A stretch of DNA of 64,000 bases. It comes from Achatina immaculata. Taxonomy: Eukaryota > Mollusca > Gastropoda > Stylommatophora > Achatinidae. The position numbers and the translations under genes are program-made. This document shows positions 20,640-32,800 of the stretch, in pieces (position 1 is the first letter of the stretch; every line of letters begins with the position of its first letter). Under the pieces are notes generated by a model. It was not told the DNA's origin. It made no database searches and was given only the letters and a program-made list of their open reading frames with translations. The DNA lies in NCBI GenBank assembly GCA_009760885.1, contig CM019716.1:5494438-5558437 (forward strand), in the 5' to 3' direction.

Positions 20640-21849
20640 CTTTGTCTCATGTTCACATCACCGAAAAATTTACAATAGAATTACTCTGAAAAGGAAGATA
20701 AAAAGTTGCATGGTGATGCTATAACATTTGCAACTGATTATGTTCAGTTCAGTACTAATTTTTATTTACTCAAAAGTATGAACACATTCAAGTAATAGTT
20801 CAAAATACTGTAATCAACATCTGCTGAGAACAGTTTAGCAACAAAAATAACTTGCAATAAAATAAGAAAATAACACGAAAATAATGAAAATAACTGCAAA
20901 ATTATAGAATGAAATTATATAATGAAAATAACTGCAAAATTATAGCTCATTTCATTAGAATTTTTGAAGAAACAGTCACAAAATTTAGTTTTTTTATCAT
21001 AATTTTTAAAAACATTAAACAAATGTGTTTTCACAAAGAAATCTATGCCTCTTATGGCAGTTTTCATCTGTTTTTGGTTATTTTTGTCTTTTCAGTAAAA
21101 TAAATTTATCAAAAAAATGTTGCATAATTTGTTGCTATTACGGTATGCTGAAAAAATTATATGAGAACGCAGCTGTACCCCCTTTGATTGGCTGAAGTTC
21201 TCATATAACAAATGAATATATTGATTATCATCAGCACACTTCTTCACTGATATTGATCCTTTATGTTTTCCATCAGTTTAGCTGCTGACTTTCAAGACCC
21301 TATCATATATGAGTATATGTGACCTCTCTTAGTTTTCCTCTGCCAGTTGTCTTTCTTGTTATTATATTTTTCTTGCCTACTTCCACATATACCTTTCGGC
21401 GTTGAGGAGACAAACAGACATCTTGATAGGGCTCAGCGATTAGCTTCATGTAATGGGATATTTAAGCATACAAGCTTATTTCAGTAGCATACACTGTGTT
21501 TCATCTCGCAGTTACCAGCAGTAACAGTCCATACTGACCTTGTCATGGCTGGAAAGTAACAGTCCCTACTGACCTTGTCATGACTGAAAAATAGCTATTT
21601 TCAACTGCAATGTTATGGTGACCAGTGAAACGTTTCATACTCAACCACCCTGCGATCTCTTCCTATCCTCGTCTAGCGTTCTGTGGTCCGTGTCCACGGG
21701 TATCCTTACAGACGACAGTATAGCAGTTTAAAACAAGCTTGATGGCAACAGTACAGACATGTATCGCTTTATTATATGAAAGTAAGTATACAGCGAAATT
21801 GTCCTAGGCGGCAGTCGATAGTGGCTCTAATAATAGATGATTTTTAAGC
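20640..21849. other. Spacer upstream of MPPE1
   Basis: AT-rich. A 37-base sequence (AACAGTCCATACTGACCTTG, TCATGGCTGG) is repeated in tandem at 21523-21595. The MPPE1 promoter should lie in the first part, but I see no clear element. Confidence 0.5.
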
Positions 21850-22370
21850 CACTGTTTGTTAGTATCATTAAGCCCTCACTTTGGACACATCAGTGTGTCC
21901 CGATCTCCTCACATGTCCACATCATTTTTCTGATCTCCCATGAGACAGGTTATTGTTTGCTCATCTGTCTTATCTCTGCGTTCCACTTTATACCAAGTAT
22001 TTTCCTTAGGCATTTGTTTTCACAAGAGTCTAATTTGTTGTCTATTTCTTTAGTTGTTTTCCAGCTTTCGCGTGCATAAATGAGGGTGGATATTACATTT
22101 GAATTGAATAATCTTATGTTGGTTTTTTGTACTTATAACGTTTGAATGCCATATATTCTCAAGATTCTTGAAGGTCAATGATGCTTTTTGCAATTATAAT
22201 TCTAACTTCTTTTCTGGTGTCACCATCCTGGTGTATGTAGCTGCCGAGGTAGGTACTTCTTCAACAGCCGTTCCTTCTGCGTATATTCGTCATTTATTTT
22301 CTATCAGGCGATTTAATTGTTTTTTAAAAATCGAAGCTAATCTATTACGAGTAAAATAGGGCGTCCTATC
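21850..22370 (-). pseudogene. LINE RT C-terminal relic (GHLMRR type)
   Basis: Reverse complement of parts of the element at 49440-50177, including the block read as TTKEIDNKLDSCENKC and CATTTGAATTGAATAATCTT. Frameshifted and internally shortened. Confidence 0.7.
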
Positions 22371-22714
22371 ATTCCATATTTTTAGAAATTACCGTCTGCT
22401 ACAAGATGGACCTTAGACTTCAGAAAAGTAAATTATATGTGGTTCTTTTCAGAGTCACGTAGGTATTTATTATTTAGCATTGGATATTATAATCTATCAC
22501 GTATCTATTATATTTCCAGTGCTAGCAAGGTCTGAAATCTTATCAGACCAAAATGTGGACGATTTAGTACAGTAATGGTGTCCCAGATTCCAGGCATAGA
22601 CAGACGCAACTTAGGAAAACAAACCCTGAAGCGAAGAAATGGCAAATAAATGATTGTGTGATTTATTTCTCAATAAAATGACGAGATGAAGTATATTTAG
22701 ATTAAGCTAAAATT
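22371..22714. other. Spacer, unassigned
   Basis: No recognised element. Confidence 0.4.
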
Positions 22715-24600
22715 TGATCATCATCATCATCATGTGCCGTGCCGACTGGTGTTGGCTATTATGCTTCTCCAGAGTACACGATCCTTCGTGCAGGCCATCA
22801 GCTCAGTTGGTGATCTCCTCACACACTATCCCAACAGACTGTCCAGTATCATTTCTCTTGGTCTTCCTCTTGATCTTCTTCCTTTTATTTTTCCTGTTGT
22901 TATAATATTTTCAGTGCCCCCTCTTCTCATTGCATGTCCTATGAAAGTACATTGTCTCTCTCTTTTATCTTTTTGACAAGGTTTTTTTGTCTCTCCAGCT
23001 CTTCTCCTACATTCTTCATTAGTTATTTTTGTTGTCCAAGGGATTCGCAACATTCTTCTAATAAACCACATTTCTGCTGCTTCCAATGATTTTTGTGCAG
23101 ACTTGCCTATTGTCCATGATTCACTTCCATATAACAAGATAGGTTCAATATAGCATTTTAGGACTCGTTTTCTAACATTCATTGATAAGGATGTGTTGGA
23201 TAATATGTTTCTCATTCTCTGAAATGCAGTCTTTGCTTGGCCTATTCTGTTCCTAATTTCTGTTCTGCATTTCCCATCTGAAGTTATTACTGCTCCAATG
23301 TATTTGAATTTCTGCACCTGCTTTAGAATATTTCCATTTAATTTTATGCTGCATGTTGGTGGACTCTGTTTCTTAGATATAACCATAGTCTCTGTCTTTT
23401 TGATGTTCAAAGTAAGGCCTTTTTGTTCACTTTCTTTGGCGACTTTATCCAAGAGATTTTGCAGGTCTTGTTGGTTCTCAGCTATCAGTACTGTGTCATC
23501 AGCATTTTATTGTATCCTCCAGTTTTTATGCTTGGTTCTGTGATGATCGTTCTTAGAATATCCTCACTGTACAGAGAAAAAAGGTCTGGAGATAGTACAC
23601 ATCCTTGTTGCACCCCTTGTTTTATAGGTTGATATTTTCCAGTTCTGTTTTCAACTCGAATTGCTGCTTCTTGCTGCCAGTATAGATGTTTTACAATCCT
23701 CAGGTCTTTGCCGTTTATTTTGATGTCTTCAAGCATTTTAATAATTTCATTATGTTTCACCTTGTCGAATGCCTTGGTGTAATCAATGAAGCATAAGTAG
23801 AGATCTTTCTGTACTTCTAAAGCTCTTTCTGTTGGTGTTTATAAAGCATAAAAGGCATTGTGTGTTCCCTTTCCTTCAACAAATCCAAACTGTTCATCTG
23901 CTATTTCCATTTTTATCTTTTTCCTTGTTCTTCTCATAATGATTCTCAGAAGTAGCTTTGTTATGTGACGTGAGAGGCTGATAGTCTGGTGGTCATCACA
24001 TTCCTTTGCACTTGGTTTCTTTGTTATTGCTATACATGTGGATTTAAGCAGGTCATTGGGAATATAGCCACTGTTGTAAATGTCATTCAGTAACTTGGTT
24101 ATTATTTTTATTCCTGTCTCCTCTAGTGCCTCTATATCTTCTATTGTTATATTATCAAGCCCAGTTGCTTTTCCCTTCTTCTTGTGTTTGATGGCATCTA
24201 TGAGTTCATCTTCAAGTATTGGTGGTCCATCACAGTTTTCAGTATCTGGTGTTAATTCTGGTCTTTCTCCTCCATATAGCTCACTGATGTACTCTGTCAG
24301 CAATGTCTTCTTTTCCCATTAACATTTTGCCTTCTTTTGATTTCAGGCATCCTGTGGTATATTTTGTCTTCCTGCCTGTGAGTTCACTAATTTGTTTGTG
24401 TATGTTTTTGCTGTCTTTATTATGAGAGTCCTCTGTCTGTCTGCACTGTTCATTTAACCACACTTACTTTGCTTCTCTGCATTTGCGTCTTATTTCTTTA
24501 TTTATCTTGCTATATTTTGCTTGGTTATTTTTACTCCTCCTCCTCTTGTCCATCAGTCCTAAGATGTCGTCTGTCATCCGTTTATTTCTAGGGGCTTCTT
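22715..24600 (-). pseudogene. Non-LTR retrotransposon with most of RT, (ATG)n tail
   Basis: Read on the minus strand from 24600: KKKGKATGLDNITIEDIEAL (24303-23839), QFGFVEGKGTHNAFYAL, a stop, then GVQQGCVLSPDLFSLYSEDI (RT block around 23600), a break where the YADD box is expected (LMTQY near 23490), then the C-terminal 208 residues with KKTETMVISKKQSP, FKYIGAVITSDGKC, YGSESWTIGKSA and FIGHAMRRGG. It ends in a (CAT)n/(ATG)n run at 22718-22732. Broken by stops and frameshifts. Confidence 0.8.
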
Positions 24601-25124
24601 TTTTTTATGGTATTATCTCCTTAACATTAAAATTTGTACATGGTGGTAAAAGATAAAATTTTATGGTGGGTATGAGTTTAAAATGACATTTTTGCCAAAT
24701 GTAGAAAATGTAAGTAAAGAATGGAAAATCTGGAACTAATATTTCAGTAAAATGCCCAGTGTACACTTTCAGAAATATTAAATGTAAAATTAATCAAGTA
24801 TCTTTCATAGAGTGCAGTTATGAAAAAAAGAATTGTAGACAGTTGTATATAGTTCAGTTTTACACAAAGATAGAAAGAGTGAGAAAGCTACAAATGCGAG
24901 TGACAAAAAACTACAAATGTGAGTCACAAAAAACTAAGATCACCACATATAAATGAATGGCATATACCAATCACCAATATTTTATCAAATACATTTTTCA
25001 AGGATCACATTTAAAAAAAACAGCTCAACTAGCTTAGCAGATAAAAACACAAAAAAGATGAAAAATTAATTTAGTTCTCTTGGTATATTCCTCATAAACA
25101 AGACAAGCAATTTGAGGGACTGAA
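24601..25124. other. Spacer between MPPE1 and EEPD1
   Basis: AT-rich. CTACAAATGYGAGTSACAAA occurs twice near 24890. No gene seen. Confidence 0.5.
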
Positions 25125-25640
25125 TGGATAGTAAAAGAAGCACGGTAATGATAGAAATAAGCACCATAGTGATAGGAAAAAACACCATAGTGATAGGAAG
25201 AAGCACTATAGTGATAGGAAGAAGCACTATAGTGATAGGAAGAAACACCATAGTGATAGGAAGAAATATCATAGTGACAGGAAGAAACACCGTAGTGATA
25301 GGAATAAGCACCGTAGTGATAGGAATAAGCACCGTAGTGATAGGAAGAAACACCGTGGTGATAGGGAAAAAACACAGTGGTGATAGGAATAATCACCGTG
25401 GTGATAGGAAGAAGCACTGTAGTGATAGGAAGAAGCACCGTAGTGATAGGAAGAAACACCGTAGTGATAGGAAGAAGCACCGTAGTGATAGGAGGAAGCA
25501 CCGTAGTGATAGGAAGGAGCACCGTAGTGATAGGGAGGAGCACTGTAGTGATAGGAAGAAGCACCATAGTGATAGGAAGAAATACCGTAGTGATAGGAAG
25601 TAGCACCGTAGTGGTAGGAAGGAGCACCGTAGGAGTGTAT
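25125..25640. repeat. 21-bp minisatellite upstream of EEPD1
   Basis: About 23 copies of AGGAAGAAGCACCGTAGTGAT. The period is a multiple of three and stop-poor in several frames on both strands, giving open frames of 144-244 codons (for example YHYGASS repeats on the minus strand). I treat these as a by-product. Confidence 0.93.
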
Positions 25641-25795
25641 GAAAAGGAGAAAAATATTAAATGTGAGTGGGCGAGAAGTGAGGAAATAGAGTGAGTAACC
25701 CATAAATGTTTGTGAAGGTGATTAGAGAAAAAAATGAACAACCAATATATGATTACTGCTAGTTTCACAGAAGCAATTATACTTACTTCACGTTT

Positions 25796-25810
25796 TTTGT
25801 TATTTCAGGT
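25796..25810 (+). other. Candidate 3' splice acceptor before EEPD1 coding exon 1
   Basis: A T-rich tract and TTATTTCAG|GTGAAAC end at 25809, about 110 bases before the ATG. This suggests a non-coding 5' exon further upstream and an intron in the 5' UTR. Confidence 0.45.
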
Positions 25811-25919
25811 GAAACTCAAGAAGAGCTTCAGTTCACTTAATATGCAATTCAGTGAGAACAGTTTTTAACCAGATTTTTCTATGAGGTCTATTTGAATACC
25901 ATATTTTAAAAGCAGGAGA

Positions 25920-26848
25920 ATGGGTGCCATGAACAGCTGCTTCATTCCTCGTCATGGAAGTGAACTTGGTACCAGACACAGCAGCACACCCAAAGATAAG
26001 GGTCATCGTCGAAATCTAAGCGCAACATTTAACTTGTCTGTTATTGGAAACACAAGTGTTGAGAGTTGTCTGGTGAACATCAACGTGGCTAGTGAGGAAG
26101 AGCTTATGACTCTTCCAGGTGTGAATAGAACCATCGCTAAAAACATCATAGATTACAGGAATCACATTGGTGGCTTCCGCAGAGTGGAGGATTTAGCGCT
26201 GGCTTCCGGGGTTGGAGCAGCTAAGCTAGCTTTGATGTGCAACGAGATTTATGTAGAACCATCAGCTTTGGATGAAAAAGATGCAGATGAAGAGAACGCA
26301 AGTTCACAACAAGAAAAAATCACAGGATCAGATTCATCCGTCTGTATTAACTCAGCTAATATTTTTAGTCTTTTAAGAGTTAAAGGCATCGGCATGACTA
26401 TTGCTAAAAATATTGTTGCATATCGAGAAAAACATGGGAAATACACAGCAGTAGATGATTTGTCGAAGGTGAAGGGTATAGGACATAACAACCTTGAAAT
26501 TATGCGCCCTTACCTAACTGTTGAGGATAAACATCAAGATATATCAAAAACTGGCAGTGATAAAAACCGCAACTTTGTAAATGGTAAAACAGGAAAGAAA
26601 GAAACAGAGCAAGAAAATTCAGTTCGTGAATACATTCGTAGGTCGGCATCTTCGTTAGAAAATTTGTTAGAAATTTTGGGACCTTTAGCCAAAGTTCCAG
26701 AGAGACCTAAAGTAGAAAAAGTGACACTGACATATAAGAATCGTCAAGTCTTCAGACTGGCATCATGGAACTTGGAGAAATTTTCTCTGGAAAAGGCAAG
26801 AAATCCAGGAGTGAAAGATGTTGTCTGCATGACCATTTTGGAAAATGG
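25920..26848 (+). CDS. EEPD1: EEPD1 exon 1 (both HhH domains, start of EEP)
   Basis: 309 codons plus two bases. HhH 1: VNINVASEEELMTLPGVNRT, IIDYRNHIGGFRRVEDLAL, SGVGAAKL. HhH 2: LLRVKGIGMTIAKNIVAYRE, YTAVDDLSKVKGIG. A Lys/Glu-rich linker follows, then FRLASWNLEKFSLEKARNPG (Asn of the active site) and VVCMTILEN. The donor is AATGG|GTTAGT. Codons beyond the donor stay open for a while but diverge from the family. Confidence 0.95.
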
Positions 26849-29800
26849 GTTAGTACCTTTTCTTTTTATAAAGGGATCATATAGAGCAGTGCATTGGTAG
26901 GGATGAGCTATGGGTTTAAATTCTACTTGCATTATTCTAAGGTAATTTTTACTAAATATCTTCTTCTTACAAAAAAAAAAAAAAAAAGCAACAGCTCACA
27001 AGACCTCTGGGAGCCATGACCCAGAGGGGCCCATGCCCCCTTAGAGTGCCAGGAGTTTAATAGGGCTGAAACACTTGTCTGAGTGGGGTAACATTCTCTG
27101 ATCATCTGAAAGAGTTGTGTTGATTTTCTGCTCTCTACAGTAGAGAGTTTCCTGCGTACACCTTACATCCTTCCCATGCCGTTAATCATCACATAAGGCT
27201 TGCATAGTAGTTCACCAAGTTTTCCTTTTTTTTTTGGTGAGCTTTTCAACCTCATAAAGGGATAAATTTGGCCTCTCTTAACAGTGTCCTCTTTAGGACA
27301 TATAGTCTTTATATTTTTACCAAATATATTGGGATTTATTTAAGAAGTTTACTTTTCATTAGTCTTCATAATGAGAAATTCTTCAAAATAGAAATTTCGT
27401 TACCTTTGGGGTGTATGAATGCCAGAGGGGTACACATTTGGCTCAAAAGATGAGTTTATCATTGCCAGGTAGTGATTTTATAGTTTATCATTGCCAGGTA
27501 GTGATTTTATAGTTTATCGTTGCCAGGTAGTGATTTTATAGTTTATCATTGCCAGGTAGTGATTTTATAGTTTATCATTGCCAGGTAGTGATTTTATAGT
27601 TTATCGTTGCCGGGTAATGATTTTATAGTTTATCGTTGCCAGGTAGTGATTTTATAGTTTATCGTTGCCAGGTAGTGATTTAATCCTTATGAGGATTATA
27701 TTTCTAAATGTATTGATTATATTAACCTAACTGTGATGTTGGTCACTATATCCCATATAATCAATATATGAATCTCTTGGCATAATGTATTAATATACAT
27801 AAGTGACTGCACAAACAGTTTCTCTGTAAAATTGGTTAATCACTAACAGTTAAAAGTTATGTACCAGAGCTTCTTCTTTTTTTTTTTTTTTTAGCAGGAA
27901 GTGGTTAGTTTTTATTTTCTCAGTCACAAAGCTTGAACAATGACAGTAACAGCCAGACTTCCCATACCAGTTGTCAGCATTACCATGTAGTCCTTTACTT
28001 TCTGTCAGGAGTGCCATTTAATTTGAGACCAGTTGTCAGAATTCAGTTTATGGCAGCCATGTAATTTATGATTATTTGTCAAGGTGACATGTGGTCCATT
28101 ACATTTTATCAGGATTGCAGTGTTATTTATGATCTTTTGTCAGGATTTCCATGTAGCTCATGACAGTTTGTCAGCATTGCCATGTAGTTCATCACAATTT
28201 GTTAGAGTTGTTCTGTAATTCAGGAATTTCATGATCACAATCTGTTTTTTTCTTGTTTGCTTTTTTTATATCTGAAAGATTTGGCTTGGTCGCTGTTCAG
28301 GAGCTGGAGGATAAGGATGCTTTGCTAGAAGTAAGACAACCCTCAGTTGCATGTACAGTAAATAGCATGTGTTCCAGCAGTCAATCAATCATGTAGGCCT
28401 CTCTTAAGTTTGGGGCAATATATTCCCTGTATATCTCAACAGTATTATCTAAGTATGGAAATTGTGGACAGAAAGCAGACGTCCACATATTGCCCACTAT
28501 ATGGTATCTCAGCATGGAACGGGCCAGAGAAAATGTAGGCACTAACACTATTTAACACTACTATAGTATTTATAGTCCTCAGCAACATAGGACAAGATTT
28601 TTAAAAAAAAATTATTTTAGATATTTGATTTATCCTCATGTTTAAACTTCTTTATTTCTGTTTGTTATATTTTTTTATGTCATGTGCATTATGTCTTCCT
28701 GGCTTACCAGTGTCACTTAGGGATGCACTAAGACTGCTTGTCCTGAACAGTCACTACAATGTATGCTTTATTATTCTCCCCCCCCCCACTAAACAGTTAA
28801 AGAAAAACCGTGACTGATTCAGCTTTCCAGAGGAGAAAGTTGTTTAAAATCATTGCCACAGTTACCCCAACTAATTATTGTTAGTACTTTTGATTTTCTG
28901 TGTCATTCATTTCCCGAGACTTGATTATTCTGCAGGCTGTTCTTATTTATTTCAGATTTCTTATTGACATTTGTTTCTGATGTGTTTTTTCTGTTTTACA
29001 AGCCGTAGCAGTGAGCTTAGCCATTTTCGTGAATGAAATATTGTCATGAGTCAATCTTCGTAGAATGTGCTTCATCTCCTAACTTGTATAGATGGTATTA
29101 TAAGAGCTGCATTGTGGGTATTGTTAGACATGAATGATATCCCATTCTTTGGATAGATATGTAGAGAGCTGAACACCCCCACGCTGCCTAATGTCAAGAA
29201 ATGGACTGGGACAAGAGGACACTGGGCTTGCGTAGTCTCCGAAGTGCCAAGCTCCGCTGAACAGGTGAAAAAAAACAATTTTGTAACCAATCATTTTTGT
29301 GCTCCTGGACTTAACATTTAGCTGTGGATATTTTAACACAGACAATCCTCTCTTTATCATTCATTTTGACTCAGGTTACAAGCTGTAGTGGGCTCAACCT
29401 ATGGCACATAAATATTCTTTCCTCTAATACTTTTTGGTTGGGTATTCAGTCTGTTAATCTGCTGGTACCAGCTTCAAGTCCCAGCAGTGGGGATATTTTC
29501 TGGTACCAAAAAGGCCATACCAGGGAAATATGGGAAGGTAAATGTGGGCAGGTGTGATCCTGGGTACATCACACTTTCATGTGCCAAAGATCATGGAAGT
29601 ACAGGCCTAACAGCTTATCCACAACATGCCTTAATGGCATGGAAACAGATTTTACTTTACCTTTTTTTTTTAACCTAGCACTTCACTGATACGTCATACC
29701 TCCTACATACAACTTAGGACTCTACACCAACATAAAATGTGTAGAAAATAATCAGGTATCTTGAGACACTTATTACTGAATATTACTTACTCAGTACCAC

Positions 29801-32800
29801 TAGAGATTATTCTAGTGTATAAATGAAATATATAAAATAATATAACTTTCATAGGTTATTGTCTGAAAATGTGATTCTCAGTGGCAGTTCATTATTGTAT
29901 AACATATTTTAAAACTTTTAAGCAAGTCTAAGCGTTCATTTGTTCATTTTAATGGTTTTGTAAGTAATTGGGCAGGCATAAAACAGATATGCTCAGCTTT
30001 GTGAGATTTAGGTGAGAGTAAAGAGTATTCACAAAATTTCAATTTCTGCTGTAGGTCATACATATAACCCTAGCAAATATGAATACCCACATGTAATCAG
30101 TTGAATTCTGAAGCATTCAGAGCAAACATAACCCAGTCATGCTAATATATTGTTATAGCAAAAACCCCCAGTGTTTTTTATGTTATGTTTTAATGTTCTT
30201 TTCCAGGGCAGGAAACACCAGGGTTTTCTGTATGACAAGTTTCAGAACATTGAGCTTGTCAAATCTTGTCCACTTGAATGTGCAGCAGTAACAGACAAAG
30301 CCAGAATTCCTTTCTTAGGATTGTTCAAGGCAAGTACAGCCATAGAGGCTCAAGATTTTTATGCTAATACACATACATCTTACGTCTTTCCAATGCCATT
30401 AAACATCACGTAGGGCTCGCATGGTAGTTTGCCGAGATTTCTTGTTTTTGGTGAGCTTTTCAGCCTTATCAGGGAATGTTATTCCCACTAAACTGGCCTC
30501 TCTTAAGAATGTCCTCTTTAGAGTTTCACGTGGTCGACCTCTTTTTCTTCTGCCTTTTGTGTTCCACTTGATAACTTGTTTTGGGATTCTCAGGTTGTTT
30601 CTTCTCAGCACATGACCGACACATGTCCATCTTCTTTTTCTGATCACCCATGAGACAGGTTGTTGTTTTTTGCTTATCTGTCTTATCAGATACACATACG
30701 GCATGCCTTAAAAATTGGCAGATTCAACTTCAGTTAGTTTATTCAGGCAAAAAGGGTGTTCTTCTGCACTTGGAAAAAAAAGTGTAGGATTGCTAAGTAA
30801 AGGTTTCAAAATTTTGATCTACCAGACATAGATTTCATATTGTATTGTGGCAGAAAGTGAAATTTTTGCAAATTCTAAAATATAGTTTTATGTTGGGCTG
30901 TCCAATATATTCTTAACTCTTCCCGTGCCTAAGGACTAAAATTGGTCTCTTCCGGTATGTGTGTTCCTTGCCGTGTGACTGTTTTTTTTATACATGTTAT
31001 GTTTCTACAAAAACAGTGTAACTTTTTAATTGTACACATTTTATTTGCGCATGTCCAGTGACCCCTTTCATCATGGCGGGAGAGTTCTTAGTTACAAGCG
31101 ATGTCGAGTGTGAAAAACGAAGTTGTTGACTGAAAAATTTCAATTTTTGTTAATGTAGATAGGGGTATGGACATGCCCTATGACCAGACCACTGTTCTTA
31201 AATGTATCCCAAGTAGATATAGACATATTAGATGACTGGAGAAGTAGTTAGAAGGTTATTTCAGGCATTATTTTAGTGAGAATGGCCCATATGATCACAA
31301 GACGAGACCGACAAGTAGTTCTAGGCATCTCAGATGGTACATACTGTACATCTAGACCTATCTGATGGTAAGTAGGACACAATTAGTGTCTAAAAACATC
31401 ACATTACTTATTTTTTCAAAAAAAAACTCTGCATTTATGAAATCTTCATACATTTTTAGTTATTTTGAAACATAATAAGTACACTTATCATGTAAATACT
31501 GTATTTCATTCACTTTTCCAACTATATCCCCGATACATATCAAGACCCGTGCTTTTACTCCGGCACCAAATAGTGTTTCATCCTGCAGCACCGGAAGAGT
31601 TAAACATTGAGCCATTTGTGATCACTCACAACCCAGTATAATGTTGGATCTATATTTTGTCCTGCTTGTGCCATATCTTACTTCAGTTCTGTCAGACTAA
31701 TAACAAGGCAGGCCAGGAAAGTGCAGAATATGCAATGCTGATTGTATCTTCAGAAATTCCTGTCATTGTAAGGTTGTGCACAATTTTCCATTGTCACCAG
31801 GCACACACAGTCTGAAGTCGAGTTGGAGTGCATACATACTCTTCTTCTTCTTCTTCTTTGTTCACATTGTCTATATCTGCAGTCCTGTCTCTTGGAAAAA
31901 TTTCACTGTTTTTTGTAATTTGTGTATGGAACCATAGAGCTTGTCTTCTTTAGTGGTTTCACTGGGCCAGTAATTATTTTTCAGTGTGCAAACATACTAA
32001 AACATATGCAGAGATCAAGAAAATTATATGATAGGATTTGTGCACAAGGACACTGTTTGAAAAGAAGCACTGTTGTATGCTGGGTGTCAGCACTTTCCTC
32101 CCTGACAGAGCTGACACACAGAAGAATGTGGTCAGCAACATGTCTAGTTGCCTATTCATTCCCAGTTCCACCAGGTAATGGGTATCAGTTTCTACTGCCT
32201 GGTCAACTGGAGTGCCTGGAGATCTGAATCAAACCCCCTGACAAATTCTTGAGAAAAGCAAGTGCACATGCCACTCTTCTTACTCAGGCACTTGCTGCTG
32301 CACTAGAGCTGTGAAAGATTATCACCGGAAGAATGATGGTAGAAGCACTGTTTTTAGCTGGCAGGACAGCATCATTCTCCAGATGGGTTGATTTTAAATT
32401 TATATTAATAAAAATATGCAAACATTTTCCACTGAAACAGACATAACCTTTCGCATATTTTTTTATGCAACTATTATGTAGATCTTGAAATAAACACCTT
32501 TTTTGTTTTATTGGTATAATCATGTGTAGACAGGACACTTATTACCAGATAGTGTGTTTGAATGTCAGCACCACTGATGATATCAACCACCTGATTACTT
32601 TTCTCATGTGTCTTTTCCAGATCAAAGAGGGAATTGACTTTACATTGATCAGTGTCCATTTCAAAGCTACTGATTGTGCAAGCAAAGATTTGAAAAGAGA
32701 AGAGGAAGATAGAAATATGATTTATGGCATCATCAAAGAGGTCAGAGAACAAGTTACAGGTTAGATGTTTTTTTTCTCTCTCTCTAGACTTGATTTTTTT

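Noticed and set aside
22826..23452. A host gene of 208 codons on the minus strand
   Set aside because: Typical C-terminal region of a non-LTR retrotransposon RT; a second copy at 38430 and simple-repeat tails confirm a mobile origin.
26849..26900. EEPD1 ending at 26900 as a short intronless gene
   Set aside because: Sequence after 26848 leaves the family pattern, a donor fits there, and seven further exons continue the EEP domain in phase.
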